Of a stretch of 64,000 nt of DNA, positions 9,775-19,075 are shown piece by piece. The stretch is taken from positions 209,032 through 273,031 of the forward strand of contig NZ_DLHL01000051.1 in NCBI RefSeq assembly GCF_002483225.1. The letters run 5' to 3'. The first letter of the stretch is position 1. Each line of letters opens with the position of its first letter. Under the pieces are notes generated by a model. The model saw nothing but the letters and a program-made list of their open reading frames with translations, was not told the origin of the DNA and ran no database searches. Both the position numbers and the translations under genes were made by a program. This DNA comes from Gemmatimonas sp. UBA7669 (GTDB lineage Bacteria; Gemmatimonadota; Gemmatimonadetes; Gemmatimonadales; Gemmatimonadaceae).

Positions 9775-11910
9775 TCACTCCGGTGTGCTCATGCCCCGCC
9801 AATTGCCAAGGCTGACCCCGACCCGCACCTGGCGCGGCTCCACCGGATGGAAGTGCACATCGTCGAGACCCCCTGCGGGTTCGCCGCGGAGACGGGACGC
9901 ATAGAAATACTGCACATCGCGGCCGCGGCTGCCGAGCAGGTTGAGTACGCTGGCGGTGAGCCGTACGGAGCGCAGCGGAACGCCGATGCTGGCATTGAGC
10001 AGTGTGGTGGACCGCCCGCGTACCGTATTGTCTTCGATGAGGGGGTGCGCGCCGAAATGCCGCACCCGTACTACGGCCGCAGGCCCGTTGGGCATGGGGC
10101 TCCACTGCACGCCGGCGGCGATGACCGCTTCGAGAGCGCCGGGCACGGACTGCTCACCCGCCGGCTCGTCGACGTAGCGGGCACGCGTAAACGACACATC
10201 GCCGTCCACGGCCAATGTGCGGAGCGGACGCCAGAAATTGGCGATCGTAATGCCGGTGCGTGCGCTGCGCCCCTGGGGCTCCGTGGTGCCGGCATCACCC
10301 ACGAACAGCAATTCACTGTCGAGCCGCAGGGTCCACAGTGAGATGGTCGTACGCAGATCGCGGGCGCCGGACATCCGCATGCCCAACTCGCCTCCACGGG
10401 AACGCACCAGCGGGTCCACGGCATCGACCGAATCACCACTGGCCGGATCGATACGGATGGTGGTGCCACGGGCGTCGTTGCTGTGAAAGCCCAGGCCCCC
10501 ACCCAGGTACAGTTCAACTCGCGAAGACGGCGCATAGGCCAGCGAGGCTTTGGGGCTGGCCAGCATTGCCGTGCGGCTACCTGAGTTCACGGGCAGGTCG
10601 CTGTTCACGTCGAAGCGATAGCCGTCGAGGCGCGCGCCGAGCGTGCTGCGCCACTGCGGAAGCCATCGAGTCACGATGGCGCTCCAGGCACCTATGCTGC
10701 CCTGCTTCACGACATCGGCGCGCACCATGTCGTGAAACGCACGCGAGGTGGTACGCGCCAGCGACACGTCGGCGTTGTCCCAGCGGCTCTGCACGCCATA
10801 TCGCCACTGGTGTGCCATGCGGCCCGGAGTGAATACCCGTTGCTGTTCGACGTTGAATCCAAAAATGGTCCGACCGTCACGCTGACGGATCTGATCCCCG
10901 TTGGCTTCGTCGTCCAGGAAGTAGGTGAAGTTGGAGAACAATTCGAAGTCGTACCGGACGGCATAGGCTTCAAACTGCGAACGCGTGCGGCCGCGCAGGC
11001 GTGTGGCATCGAGTGAAAGACTGTAGCGCGATGTGGAGCCGCCCAGCGAAGGATCGACCTGGCCAAATCGCGGCAGTTGGCCACTGTCGACCAGGCGTTC
11101 GGGAATCTGATCGGAGGCGTTCCAGCGGTTGTGGTAGCCGAGCCCGAGTAGCGAAACGGATTGATCGGCGCCCTGCCAGGTGTAGCGGGCGACTCCGCTG
11201 CGCTTGCTGAGCCCTTGCGCGACATCCCACGGACCGTCGTAGCCTTTGGCTTCTCCACCCAGCAACATCGTGTGCGCGCCCGCCGTGCGGCTGCCAGCCG
11301 CCACGGCGCGTCGGAAGCCCCACGCGCCACCTTCGACCTGCGCAATGGACTGCGGCAGCGCACGTACCAGGTTGAGCGTGGCACCTCCGGCACTGCCAAA
11401 GTCTCCCAGCTCGGCGTAGTACGGTCCGAGGGAATAGGTCACATGATCCACCAGCTCGGGAATGAGCAGGTTGAGATCGGTGTAGCCCTGCCCGTGCGCG
11501 TGCGTGGGCAGATTGAGCGGCATGGACTCGATGCGCGTCTGAAAGTCCGTGCCATGATCGAGATTGAAGCCACGCACGAACATCTGATTGGCTTTGCCGT
11601 CGCCGCTGTGCTGTGTGAGAATCATGCCCGGCACAACCTCGAGCAGTTCGCCTTCGCGCAGCAGCGGGCGCTGGCGCAGATCGGCACGTCCTACACGCCC
11701 CTGAGCGGCACTCGATGCCACGCCGATCAGATCATCGAGGCGACCAGTCACGCGCATCGGACGCAGAGTGGTGAGACTGTCGCGCATGCGATCTCGTGTG
11801 GTGTCCTGCAGCGCACGAGCTGAGTCAGGCAGGAGGGCGCTGCAGAGGGCGGTGCTGCAAAGCAGCACGCGCAACGCGCGCGGTTGCACGCGTGGAGTCG
11901 GGCGGGTCAT
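9775..11910 (-). CDS. TonB-dependent outer-membrane receptor at the end of the hydrogenase operon (candidate nickel or cofactor receptor)
   Basis: 711 residues from ATG at 11910, chosen because it gives a clean signal peptide (MTRPTPRVQPRALRV, then LLCSTALCSALL). The plug domain runs from about residue 50 to 185 (LLEVVPGMI, NQMFVRGFNLDHGTDFQ, then DFGSAGGATLNLV). The rest alternates in beta-strand fashion as a 22-strand barrel. It lies 62 bases downstream of hypE on the same strand. Plug and barrel type do not define substrate. Position after hypCDE, with a NicO permease elsewhere in the locus, suggests a nickel chelate. That is inference, and a siderophore or peptide receptor is possible. 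Confidence 0.88.
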   Translation of the reverse strand: MTRPTPRVQPRALRVLLCSTALCSALLPDSARALQDTTRDRMRDSLTTLRPMRVTGRLDDLIGVASSAAQGRVGRADLRQRPLLREGELLEVVPGMILTQHSGDGKANQMFVRGFNLDHGTDFQTRIESMPLNLPTHAHGQGYTDLNLLIPELVDHVTYSLGPYYAELGDFGSAGGATLNLVRALPQSIAQVEGGAWGFRRAVAAGSRTAGAHTMLLGGEAKGYDGPWDVAQGLSKRSGVARYTWQGADQSVSLLGLGYHNRWNASDQIPERLVDSGQLPRFGQVDPSLGGSTSRYSLSLDATRLRGRTRSQFEAYAVRYDFELFSNFTYFLDDEANGDQIRQRDGRTIFGFNVEQQRVFTPGRMAHQWRYGVQSRWDNADVSLARTTSRAFHDMVRADVVKQGSIGAWSAIVTRWLPQWRSTLGARLDGYRFDVNSDLPVNSGSRTAMLASPKASLAYAPSSRVELYLGGGLGFHSNDARGTTIRIDPASGDSVDAVDPLVRSRGGELGMRMSGARDLRTTISLWTLRLDSELLFVGDAGTTEPQGRSARTGITIANFWRPLRTLAVDGDVSFTRARYVDEPAGEQSVPGALEAVIAAGVQWSPMPNGPAAVVRVRHFGAHPLIEDNTVRGRSTTLLNASIGVPLRSVRLTASVLNLLGSRGRDVQYFYASRLRGEPAGGLDDVHFHPVEPRQVRVGVSLGNWRGMSTPE

Positions 11911-11972
11911 GACGGTGGTGGGCGAGACGGAAAGGGGGCCGTTCCGGGACCGGCAGGCTGGCTGGCAGGCGG

Positions 11973-13070
11973 TCAGCAGATGCGGGGCAACTGTTCGCCT
12001 ATGGGCATGGTGATGACACGCCGTGCGCCGAGGCCGGTGCGCGCGACGAGCATGCCCGGGTGGTCGGCAGCCACATGGCCGATGATGGCCGCCTGCGTGC
12101 CCAACGCGTGGGCGCGCATGGCCTCGAGTGCCCGCTCGGCGCATTCGGGCGGCACGATGGCCAGCAGCTTGCCCTCGTTGGCCACGAACAGGGGATCGAG
12201 ACCCAGGACTTCACAGGCGGCGCGCACCGTAGCGCGTACCGGGACCGCCTGTTCGTCGATGGCAATGCCCACGCCGGCATCACCGGCAATTTCGTTGAGC
12301 GAGGCCGCCACACCGCCACGCGTCGGATCTCGCAGCACATGAACGTCGGGGACCGCAGCGAGCAGGTCCGCCACCAGCGTGTGCAGGGCCGCCGAATCGC
12401 TGGCAATGGGGGAGCCGAATTCGAGGCCTTCGCGGCGGCTCATGATGGCCATGCCGTGATCGCCGATGTGTCCGCTGAGCAGGACCACATCGCCCGGCCG
12501 CGCACGCTCCGGGCCAATGTGCAGGTTCTCGGCCAGCGCGCCGATACCGGTGGTGTTGATGTACACGCCGTCACCGTGACCGCGCTCGACCACCTTGGTA
12601 TCACCACACACGATGCGCACGCCGGCGTCGTGTGCGGCGCGGGCCATGTCGCGCACAATACGCGCCAGTTGCGCCATGGGCAGCCCCTCTTCGAGCACGA
12701 ACCCGGCGGTGATGGCGATGGGGCGGGCGCCCACCATGGCGAGATCATTGACCGTACCATGCACGGCCAGCGACCCGATGGTGCCGCCGGGGAACTCGAG
12801 AGGCTGCACCACGAAGGTGTCCGTGGTGCAGGCGATGCGCGTGCCGGGCAGCGACAGAACCGCGGCGTCCCCCAGTGCGTCCGTGGCATTGGGCGCAAAG
12901 GCCGGTCGGAACAGGTGCTGCACCAACTCGGCCGACAGTTGCCCGCCGCCGCCATGCCCCATCACGATGGCCGGATAGTCACGCAGCGGCAGCGGACACA
13001 CCCACGTGTCCATGGTGATATGGCCGGTCTCGGGGTGGGCTCCCGCGGCTGGTGTGGTCGCGACGCTCAT
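11973..13070 (-). CDS. hypE: Hydrogenase maturation protein HypE (carbamoyl dehydratase)
   Basis: 365 residues from ATG at 13070. HypE accepts a carbamoyl group from HypF on its C-terminal cysteine and dehydrates it to the cyanide ligand of the NiFe site. The C-terminus is LPRIC, the invariant HypE tail with the reactive Cys. The PurM/AIR-synthase-like ATPase core is visible in VMGHGGGGQLSAELV, GDTKVVERGHGDGVYINTTGIG and LRDPTRGGVAASLNEIA. A longer open frame exists upstream, but it runs into hypD; the chosen start lies 7 bases past the hypD stop. Confidence 0.97.
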   Translation of the reverse strand: MSVATTPAAGAHPETGHITMDTWVCPLPLRDYPAIVMGHGGGGQLSAELVQHLFRPAFAPNATDALGDAAVLSLPGTRIACTTDTFVVQPLEFPGGTIGSLAVHGTVNDLAMVGARPIAITAGFVLEEGLPMAQLARIVRDMARAAHDAGVRIVCGDTKVVERGHGDGVYINTTGIGALAENLHIGPERARPGDVVLLSGHIGDHGMAIMSRREGLEFGSPIASDSAALHTLVADLLAAVPDVHVLRDPTRGGVAASLNEIAGDAGVGIAIDEQAVPVRATVRAACEVLGLDPLFVANEGKLLAIVPPECAERALEAMRAHALGTQAAIIGHVAADHPGMLVARTGLGARRVITMPIGEQLPRIC

Positions 13071-13077
13071 GAGGCTG

Positions 13078-14193
13078 TCACCGGGTGATCGTGAGGCGCT
13101 CGAGCTGCACCGTGCGGCCATAGTTGAAATACGCGGCACAGGCGCCTTCGGTGGACACCATGGTGGCACCGAGCGGGGTGCGCGGTGTGCACTGTGCCCC
13201 GAACGCCGAGCAGGCGGTGGGTTTGATGGTGCCCTGGAGGACGTCACCGCTGCGGCACAGGGGGGATTCCTGCGTGCGGATGCCGGTCACGGAGAAGCGG
13301 TGCGCGGCATCATAGTCGCGATACGCGGCGCTCAGATGCCAGCCGCTCTGCGGGATCAGCCCGATGCCGCGCCATGCACGGTCACCGACGGCAAACACGT
13401 CTTCGAGCAACGCCTGCGCGGTGCGATTGCCATCGAAGGTGACCACGCGTGCGTATGCATTCTCCACCGCCGCCTCACCACGCTCGAGTTGACGCACTGT
13501 ACGCAGAATGCCGTCCAGCACATCGAGCGGTTCAAACCCGGTGATGACGATGGGCACCTGATGCTGTTTCACCAGGGGGGGGTACTGCCAGAAGCCCATT
13601 ACGCTGCACACGTGGCCCGCTGCGAGAAACGCCTGCACCCGATTGGCGGGCGAGCGCATGATGGCGTCGATGGCCGGCGGGACCAGCACGTGCGAGACCA
13701 GCATGGAGAAGTTGCGCAGCCCTTCGCGCCTGGCCACATGCACGGCCATGGCGTTGGCCGGTGCCGTGGTCTCAAAGCCGATACCGAAGAACACCACCTC
13801 TCGATCGGGATGCTGTCGGGCAAGGGCCACGGCGTCGAGCGGGGAGTACACCACCCGCACATCCCCGCCTTCGCTCTTCACCCGGAAAAGGTCCTTCTCG
13901 GAGCCCGGCACCCGCAACATGTCACCGAAAGAACAGAAGATCACGCCGGCCTGGGCCGCAATGGCCAGCGCCTGGTCAATGACCTCCAACGGCGTGACAC
14001 ACACGGGACATCCAGGACCGTGAATGAGCTCGATTTCCGACGGCAACAACTGATCGATGCCGTTGCGGAGGATGCTGTGGGTCTGACCGCCGCACACCTC
14101 CATGATGGCCCATGGACGAGTGGTGAGCTGGCGGATCTCGGCCGCCATGCGCTGCGCGACCTCCCCATCGCGAAATTCCGTGAGATACTTCAT
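13078..14193 (-). CDS. hypD: Hydrogenase maturation protein HypD
   Basis: 371 residues. HypD carries a [4Fe-4S] cluster and, with HypC, forms the scaffold on which the Fe(CN)2CO unit is built. The sequence shows [45 protein letters not shown] and CxSAFG-type elements, all HypD signatures with the conserved cysteines in place. The start ATG overlaps the hypC stop as ATGA (14190-14193), and hypE follows after 7 bases. Confidence 0.98.
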   Translation of the reverse strand: MKYLTEFRDGEVAQRMAAEIRQLTTRPWAIMEVCGGQTHSILRNGIDQLLPSEIELIHGPGCPVCVTPLEVIDQALAIAAQAGVIFCSFGDMLRVPGSEKDLFRVKSEGGDVRVVYSPLDAVALARQHPDREVVFFGIGFETTAPANAMAVHVARREGLRNFSMLVSHVLVPPAIDAIMRSPANRVQAFLAAGHVCSVMGFWQYPPLVKQHQVPIVITGFEPLDVLDGILRTVRQLERGEAAVENAYARVVTFDGNRTAQALLEDVFAVGDRAWRGIGLIPQSGWHLSAAYRDYDAAHRFSVTGIRTQESPLCRSGDVLQGTIKPTACSAFGAQCTPRTPLGATMVSTEGACAAYFNYGRTVQLERLTITR

Positions 14194-14495
14194 TGTGGCA
14201 CCGCAGCCGGCAGCGGGCACGGTGGTGGTGGCGCGTACGCTTCGTCCGCCGCTTCGCCCAGCTCTTCCTCGAGAATGCCGAGCGAGCGGAAGTGGCGCAG
14301 CGTTTCCTGCGCCGACGCTTCGTCGATCAGACTGATGGCAAAGCCGACATGCACGATGGCGTACTGCCCGACGACCGCGTCGGGCAGATAGGCGAGGCAC
14401 ACGGCCTTGGTGATACCGTCGAAATCGAGTGTGGCCATGCGCATGGGACCGTCCTGATAGATGGCGGCAATGCGGCCGGGTACGGCGAGGCACAT
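14190..14495 (-). CDS. hypC: Hydrogenase maturation chaperone HypC/HupF
   Basis: 101 residues beginning MCLAVPGRI. Cys2 is the essential residue that binds the iron of the nascent cofactor and the large-subunit precursor. The fold continues as [44 protein letters not shown]. The C-terminal extension (residues 80-101, Pro/Ala-rich) is longer than in short HypC proteins. The gene overlaps hypD by 4 bases and starts 2 bases after the NHL protein stop, so hypCDE belong to the hydrogenase operon rather than to a separate unit. Confidence 0.97.
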   Translation of the reverse strand: MCLAVPGRIAAIYQDGPMRMATLDFDGITKAVCLAYLPDAVVGQYAIVHVGFAISLIDEASAQETLRHFRSLGILEEELGEAADEAYAPPPPCPLPAAVPQ

Positions 14496-14497
14496 CG

Positions 14498-15682
14498 TCA
14501 GATCTCCCGGGAAAGAGCGGGTGCAACAGTTGGACCGGCCCAGAGCATGACGCGGTTGTTTCCGCTGTCGGCGATCGCCAGGCGATCGCCGTGGCTCCAG
14601 AGTCCATAGGGCCAGCAGAGTGAATCATCGACGACGGCCTTCCAGCGGTTCTCGCCGGCGGCATTGAAGTCGAGTTGGCCCAACACGGCCTGGGCTTCGT
14701 GCCGGGTGCCGTGTCGTGGCGGCTGATGCCAGTGCAGCACGCGGTTGTTGGCGGTGTCGGCCACTGTCAGTCCGTGATCACTCATGGCCGCGGCATACGG
14801 GAAGCGCAGTCGATGTGGCCCCTGCGGACGATGCGGCAGCTCCTCGGCGTGCGCATGGTCGCGTTGACCGATCACCACCTCTGCCGGTCTGTCGCGGGTT
14901 GGCAACGTCGACCAGCCGAGGATACGGTGATTGCCGGCGTCGGCGACGTACAGCGTGTGCGCGTCTCCGGTAATGGCGTGGGGCCAGCGAAAGGACGACG
15001 CGGACACGGCGCCGCCGCGATTCTCGAGCGCCGTCTGCGCGTCGTCCTGCCCGAGCACCACATGGGCGGCCTCCCCGGGCTGGGGCACGTGGGGCCAGCC
15101 CAGTACACGACGGTTGCCGGTATCGGCAATCCAGAACCATCCGCCCACCATGCCGAGTCCGTAGGGCCAGTAGAGGGTGTTGCCCTGTACCGTGCCGCCG
15201 GCATTGGGGTGTGCGTCGGCGAGCACCGGTTGACCGATGGCGTACGAGGGCGGGGTGTCACTGGCCGTCGGCAGCGTGTTCCACACCAGCACGCGATGGT
15301 GCCAGGCGTCGGCTACGAAGAGACGACCGTCATGCACCAGTACCCCGGTGGGCAGGTGCAATCCGTTCTCGCATCCGCGCCCGCCGGCCGCCGGCCCCTC
15401 ACTGGTGAAGTCCGGCTGGCCGAGCACGACATCGGCGTCGGCGCCGTCCGTCTCCGGCCAGCGATGCCAGATGAGCACCCGGTGATTGCCGGAGTCGGCC
15501 ACCACCACGCACTGGTCATCGAACCATACGCCGCGTGGCGCATAGAGCTGACCGGCCGTAGGCTGCGCCGACGGCAACGCCAGGCCAAAGGGCGACGCGG
15601 CGCCCAGTCGCCGCAGCGGACGGGCGCCGCAGGCGACATCCTTCGCTGCAGGCGATGGCGGGGGTGAGAGCCCAACCGTCAT
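14498..15682 (-). CDS. Six-bladed NHL-repeat propeller protein of the hydrogenase operon
   Basis: 394 residues. Six NHL repeats are directly visible as a P-x-G block, then V/IADxxNxRVLx[56 protein letters not shown] and [11 protein letters not shown]. Most are followed by a VLGQ-D motif. This predicts a closed six-bladed beta-propeller. No signal peptide is seen, matching a cytosolic hydrogenase. ATG overlaps the NifU-Rieske stop (ATGA), and hypC starts 2 bases downstream. NHL proteins recur beside group 1h hydrogenases. A scaffolding or electron-transfer partner role is inference. Confidence 0.85.
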   Translation of the reverse strand: MTVGLSPPPSPAAKDVACGARPLRRLGAASPFGLALPSAQPTAGQLYAPRGVWFDDQCVVVADSGNHRVLIWHRWPETDGADADVVLGQPDFTSEGPAAGGRGCENGLHLPTGVLVHDGRLFVADAWHHRVLVWNTLPTASDTPPSYAIGQPVLADAHPNAGGTVQGNTLYWPYGLGMVGGWFWIADTGNRRVLGWPHVPQPGEAAHVVLGQDDAQTALENRGGAVSASSFRWPHAITGDAHTLYVADAGNHRILGWSTLPTRDRPAEVVIGQRDHAHAEELPHRPQGPHRLRFPYAAAMSDHGLTVADTANNRVLHWHQPPRHGTRHEAQAVLGQLDFNAAGENRWKAVVDDSLCWPYGLWSHGDRLAIADSGNNRVMLWAGPTVAPALSREI

Positions 15683-16554
15683 TGCGCGGGACGCAGTTGA
15701 ATGCGGCCATTGGTCACGCGGGCCGGAACACCTTCGAGCTGTGCCTGGGGGGCCGTCAGACACTCGCCCGAGGCACAATCATAGCGGAAGCCATGCCAGG
15801 GGCAGGTGATGGTCCGTGCCTCGACGTCCACCATGCCGCCGTCGATGGGAAGCCCCATGTGTGCGCAGGCATTCCACCAGGCGCTGATGCTGTCGCCGAA
15901 CCGCAGGATGACGATGCTGCGGCCATCGCTCACTTCGAAGCGGAACGGCCTGGCGTCCTGTACGTCGTCCAGAGCGGGGCCGTCCACCCAGCCATCGCCG
16001 CGCGGGGCACGCGAGAGTGAGACGAGGGCCGGCGTGCTGTCCGGTTCGTTCGGCACCACTTCGATGCGCGTGATCTCGGGCACCTGCTCCTTGAGCGCTT
16101 CCTCGATCCCGTTGCGCAGCGTGACCGACGACATGCTGCAGCCGTTGCAGGCACCGGCGAGCCGCACGTACACCGTATCGGCAGTGACGTCCACCAGCGT
16201 CACGTCGCCCCCGTGCGACTGTGTATACGGGCGCAGGTTCTCCACCACCCGGGCCACGCGAGTGCGGACATCGGCCTTCACGATACCGTGCAGGGCCAGC
16301 AGCGCGTACACACCCGGATCGTCGACGAGTGCGAACAGCAGCTCCTTGCCGTGCGGATCCTGCTTGAGCGTGCGCACGATGGTGGAGAGCCCGGCCTTGT
16401 GAAACGCCTCCAGCGCATCCTTGAGTGCCAGCGCCCGTGTGCGCTGATCGATGGGCATGCCGCGCACGTCGTCGAGTGTGCGCTGCACATTGGCGGCCAG
16501 TGTCTCGAGCGATGGCGACGCGGCGGTGTCGGAAACGGGGGCGGTGGCAGTCAT
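15679..16554 (-). CDS. NifU-like/Rieske fusion protein, probable iron-sulfur electron carrier of the hydrogenase
   Basis: 291 residues. An N-terminal helical region (1-95) is followed by a NifU C-terminal-type domain (about 98-165) with the cluster-binding pair in GACNGCSMSSV (Cys136, Cys139). A Rieske domain (about 205-290) has Cys230-x-His232 and Cys251-x2-His254 (CAHMGLP, CPWHG), the full ligand set of a [2Fe-2S] Rieske centre. The protein is soluble. Rieske-type proteins are linked to high-affinity hydrogenases, and passing electrons towards the quinone pool is a reasonable role. ATG at 16554 gives the complete N-terminus. It overlaps the next gene by four bases. Confidence 0.92.
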   Translation of the reverse strand: MTATAPVSDTAASPSLETLAANVQRTLDDVRGMPIDQRTRALALKDALEAFHKAGLSTIVRTLKQDPHGKELLFALVDDPGVYALLALHGIVKADVRTRVARVVENLRPYTQSHGGDVTLVDVTADTVYVRLAGACNGCSMSSVTLRNGIEEALKEQVPEITRIEVVPNEPDSTPALVSLSRAPRGDGWVDGPALDDVQDARPFRFEVSDGRSIVILRFGDSISAWWNACAHMGLPIDGGMVDVEARTITCPWHGFRYDCASGECLTAPQAQLEGVPARVTNGRIQLRPAQ

Positions 16555-16561
16555 ACGGAAC

Positions 16562-16948
16562 TCAGTCGGTGACCTGGAAGGCGAGACGCTGCTCCAGCGC
16601 CTCTTCGGTCTTGGCCACGAGGATGGCCGCGAAGATATGCCGAGCCAGCAGCTGGACGGCGTCACCCGCCGTGCGGGCGTCTGCCATGCGTGCCAGGGCC
16701 GCCTGAGGCACGGGGCGCCGTGACAAGGCCTGCACGATGAACGCCGCCCCGGCCGGATTGTCGAGCAGGAAGTCCGTGAACAGCGCCGTCACGAACTCGT
16801 CCACCCAGATGCCCTCGGCGTTGGGGTCGAGGCGCAGTCGCGTGAGCGCCGGGACCGGGCCGCCGCAGCGCTGTTCGACCCGTTCGACAAAACGCTCCAC
16901 GGCGGTGTTGAAGAAAAAGTCGAACTGCTGACGCACGTGCAGTTCCAT
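16562..16948 (-). CDS. Uncharacterised 128-aa protein of the hydrogenase operon
   Basis: 128 residues, start ATG at 16946-16948 sharing a base with the upstream TPR stop (TGATG), ending 7 bases before the NifU-Rieske gene. It is predicted mostly helical (QFDFFFNTAVERFVERVEQR, then WVDEFVTALFTDFLLDN and LLARHIFAAILVAKTEEALEQRL). It has one cysteine and no signal peptide or membrane helix. No family is recognised. Strict overlap with neighbours makes it a real gene and probably a hydrogenase-specific assembly or docking factor, which is inferred from position only. Confidence 0.8.
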   Translation of the reverse strand: MELHVRQQFDFFFNTAVERFVERVEQRCGGPVPALTRLRLDPNAEGIWVDEFVTALFTDFLLDNPAGAAFIVQALSRRPVPQAALARMADARTAGDAVQLLARHIFAAILVAKTEEALEQRLAFQVTD

Positions 16949-18225
16949 CAGGCGCTCTCCGCCGTCGCGAGTTGGACGTTGATGGCTTCGAGTTGGTCGA
17001 GCAGCCGCTGGGCGGCGTCGGGTTCTCCATGCCAGTGCAGCAATTTGTGCGCCTCGGTCAGCTTCTCCACGGCCGGCGTGAAGATGCCCAGGTGGGCCAG
17101 CGCATTGCCCTGGTTGGCCAGAATGCGGGCATATCCCACGGGATCCATGGCCCGCGGCCTCACGGTGAGCAGTTCTTCGTAGGCCTCCACGGCCTGCATG
17201 AGATTCTCCTGCTGATGACCGGACGGCATGTACTGCATGGCGTTGGCCATGTTCAGCATGGTGCTCGACCACTCATCGGGATGCGCCTCACGATCGTACA
17301 CCGTGAGCGCTTCACGGAAGGCCTGAACGGCCACCGCCAGACGCAGCTTGTTCCCGGCTTCGGACATGGGCATGGAGACGTAGGCGATGCCGAGGTTGGC
17401 CTGAATGCGCGCCCACATGAGTGGGTGGGAGTCACGATCGATGCCGGCGCGCAGGGCCTCCTGATAGAGCTGCACGGCTTCTACCAGACGATGCCGACGC
17501 GACTCCGAGTCCTGATGCACGACCAGCGCTCGGCCGCACAGCAGTTCGGCGCGCAGCCCGGGCAGTGGCGAATCGCCAGCCAGATGCAACGCCTCCTGCC
17601 AGAGGGCTTCGGCCGTATCCGCCGCTTCCTCGAGCCCCGCACGTTGGGCCAGCAGCTGCGCCGCCAGGATTGGCGATACCACGCGTGCCGCGGCAACGCC
17701 CTGTTCGAGCACGGTCAGGGCCTCGGCCACGGCATGGTTCTCCAGATGCCAGGCCGCCTGCACCGCCAGCGCCTGTGCGACGAGTTCCGCGTCGAGCGCG
17801 CGGTGCATTTCCTCGACCGGAGGCAACCCGGACACCGCACCCTGCACGTACGCGGCGCAGCAGGCCATGACGCGTACGGTCGGTGCCGACGCGCCGAGGG
17901 CGGCGGCCAGATCTCCGGCATCACCGGCGAGCACGAAACGATTGTAGGCCACCAGGGCCGTACCGTGCGTCGATTCATCGGCGGACAGCAATGCCATGGC
18001 CTCGTCGCGCGCTCCCGCCAGTGACGCCGCAAAGAAGCGCCAGGCGTTTGGCCAGATTTCGGGGACGCTGCCGCGCATCAGCGCCTCCTGGGCCTGTCTG
18101 GCCGTTTCTCTGTCCGTGTCGGAGCGGACGTCGGGTTCCGGCAGCAGCAGCAGCCCGGCCGGGAACGGGAAGATGCCGATGGGTTGCGGACGAACGAGCA
18201 TGGGAACGGGAAGCAAGGGAGTCAT
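16948..18225 (-). CDS. TPR-repeat protein of the hydrogenase operon
   Basis: 425 residues from ATG at 18225 (MTPLLPVPMLV), which overlaps the upstream stop as ATGA. The body is a helical solenoid of tetratricopeptide-like repeats. The clearest are in the C-terminal half: WARIQANLGIAYVSM, EWSSTMLNMANAMQYM and YARILANQGNALAHLGIF, each preceded by an AVQ-type helix with repeated 'tally' wording (AVQAFREALTVYD, AVEAYEELL). No signal peptide. TPR proteins are recurrent in group 1h hydrogenase clusters. A chaperone or scaffold role for subunit assembly is inferred. Confidence 0.85.
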   Translation of the reverse strand: MTPLLPVPMLVRPQPIGIFPFPAGLLLLPEPDVRSDTDRETARQAQEALMRGSVPEIWPNAWRFFAASLAGARDEAMALLSADESTHGTALVAYNRFVLAGDAGDLAAALGASAPTVRVMACCAAYVQGAVSGLPPVEEMHRALDAELVAQALAVQAAWHLENHAVAEALTVLEQGVAAARVVSPILAAQLLAQRAGLEEAADTAEALWQEALHLAGDSPLPGLRAELLCGRALVVHQDSESRRHRLVEAVQLYQEALRAGIDRDSHPLMWARIQANLGIAYVSMPMSEAGNKLRLAVAVQAFREALTVYDREAHPDEWSSTMLNMANAMQYMPSGHQQENLMQAVEAYEELLTVRPRAMDPVGYARILANQGNALAHLGIFTPAVEKLTEAHKLLHWHGEPDAAQRLLDQLEAINVQLATAESA

Positions 18226-18545
18226 GGGGCGGCCCCTGTGACCTCGGCCGCGACACCGGGCGTCGTATGCAGGGCGACACGAAGGGCACCCTGGCGGTCG
18301 TCCCAGAACGCGGGGCACATGCCGGGCGCATAGCGATCATGCAGAGCTTCGCGCACCAGCACCGAGCGGTCACCGGCTGGATTGCGCTGCTTGAGCAACA
18401 GGCCGCCGCCACCCGCGCCACGGGTCGGGAGCAGCCACAACTCCTCACCCCGCAGCATGGCCAGCAACGTGTCGTTCGGGAAATACGCCTGGGCGAGATC
18501 GGCGCCCAGTACGAGGTATCCCGCCTCGGTGATCTCGATGTCCAT
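18222..18545 (-). CDS. Uncharacterised 107-aa protein of the hydrogenase operon
   Basis: 107 residues, MDIEITEAGYLVLGADLA, then LRGEELWLLPTRGAGGGGLLLKQRN and a beta-rich C-terminus. The start ATG (18543-18545) shares a base with the protease stop, and its stop overlaps the TPR start, so it is locked between two real genes. The central Gly4 segment looks like a turn in a compact beta domain. No known domain is recognised. Small beta proteins of this kind next to hydrogenase maturation proteases may assist large-subunit processing, but this is inference. Confidence 0.8.
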   Translation of the reverse strand: MDIEITEAGYLVLGADLAQAYFPNDTLLAMLRGEELWLLPTRGAGGGGLLLKQRNPAGDRSVLVREALHDRYAPGMCPAFWDDRQGALRVALHTTPGVAAEVTGAAP

Positions 18546-19075
18546 CAGGCCACCGTGTGGGACGCCGGCACCGGCGTATCGGCCGGTGCCGGCATCGGCA
18601 GATCCTGCGTCCATGCAACGTCCGCGAGGATGCGCTGGATCACCGTTTCCATCGCCGCATCCACCCGGGGCGAGAGCGGCGCACCGGCCGCGAACTGCTG
18701 GGCTTCGATGAGCCACACATCGATGCGTGGGGGATAGTCGTCCTTGAGAATCCAGCGGGCGAATGCCAGCGCGTGGTCCCACCGAAATGCGTGCAGGTTG
18801 ATGCCAGCCAGCGGTGGGGTTTCCGCGTCCACGCCATCGAGGCGAAAGATGGCGCCGGGCTCGGAGCCGCTGCTGCAGGCGTCCACGATGATGACGTGCG
18901 GCACGCCGCGCATCTGGAAGGCCACATCCATACCGCCCGTTCCGCCATCGGCACAACGCACGCCGTGCGGCACCCCTCTTTCCCAGAGGTGCCGCACGAG
19001 TACCGGACCGACCGCATCGTCGCCGCGCAGCAGATTGCCGCAGCCGACGATGAGCGCCTGCACCGCTGAATTCAT
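18545..19075 (-). CDS. [NiFe] hydrogenase maturation endopeptidase (M52/HyaD-HupD family)
   Basis: 176 residues. It has the M52 signature IVGCGNLLRGDDAVGP (nickel-ligand Glu/Asp region), CADGGTGGMDVAF and the IIVDACSSGSEPG block. The conserved His of the family is likely in the INLHAF segment. The enzyme removes the C-terminal peptide of the large subunit after nickel insertion. Its gene overlaps the large-subunit stop by four bases (ATGA at 19072-19075), the usual arrangement for a dedicated protease. The C-terminal 25 residues are Pro/Ala-rich and look dispensable. Confidence 0.94.
   Translation of the reverse strand: MNSAVQALIVGCGNLLRGDDAVGPVLVRHLWERGVPHGVRCADGGTGGMDVAFQMRGVPHVIIVDACSSGSEPGAIFRLDGVDAETPPLAGINLHAFRWDHALAFARWILKDDYPPRIDVWLIEAQQFAAGAPLSPRVDAAMETVIQRILADVAWTQDLPMPAPADTPVPASHTVA

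Noticed and set aside
8299..10341. 680-residue frame on the plus strand
   Set aside because: Spans the antisense of two unrelated real genes (M20 peptidase and TonB receptor), a sign of a shadow frame.
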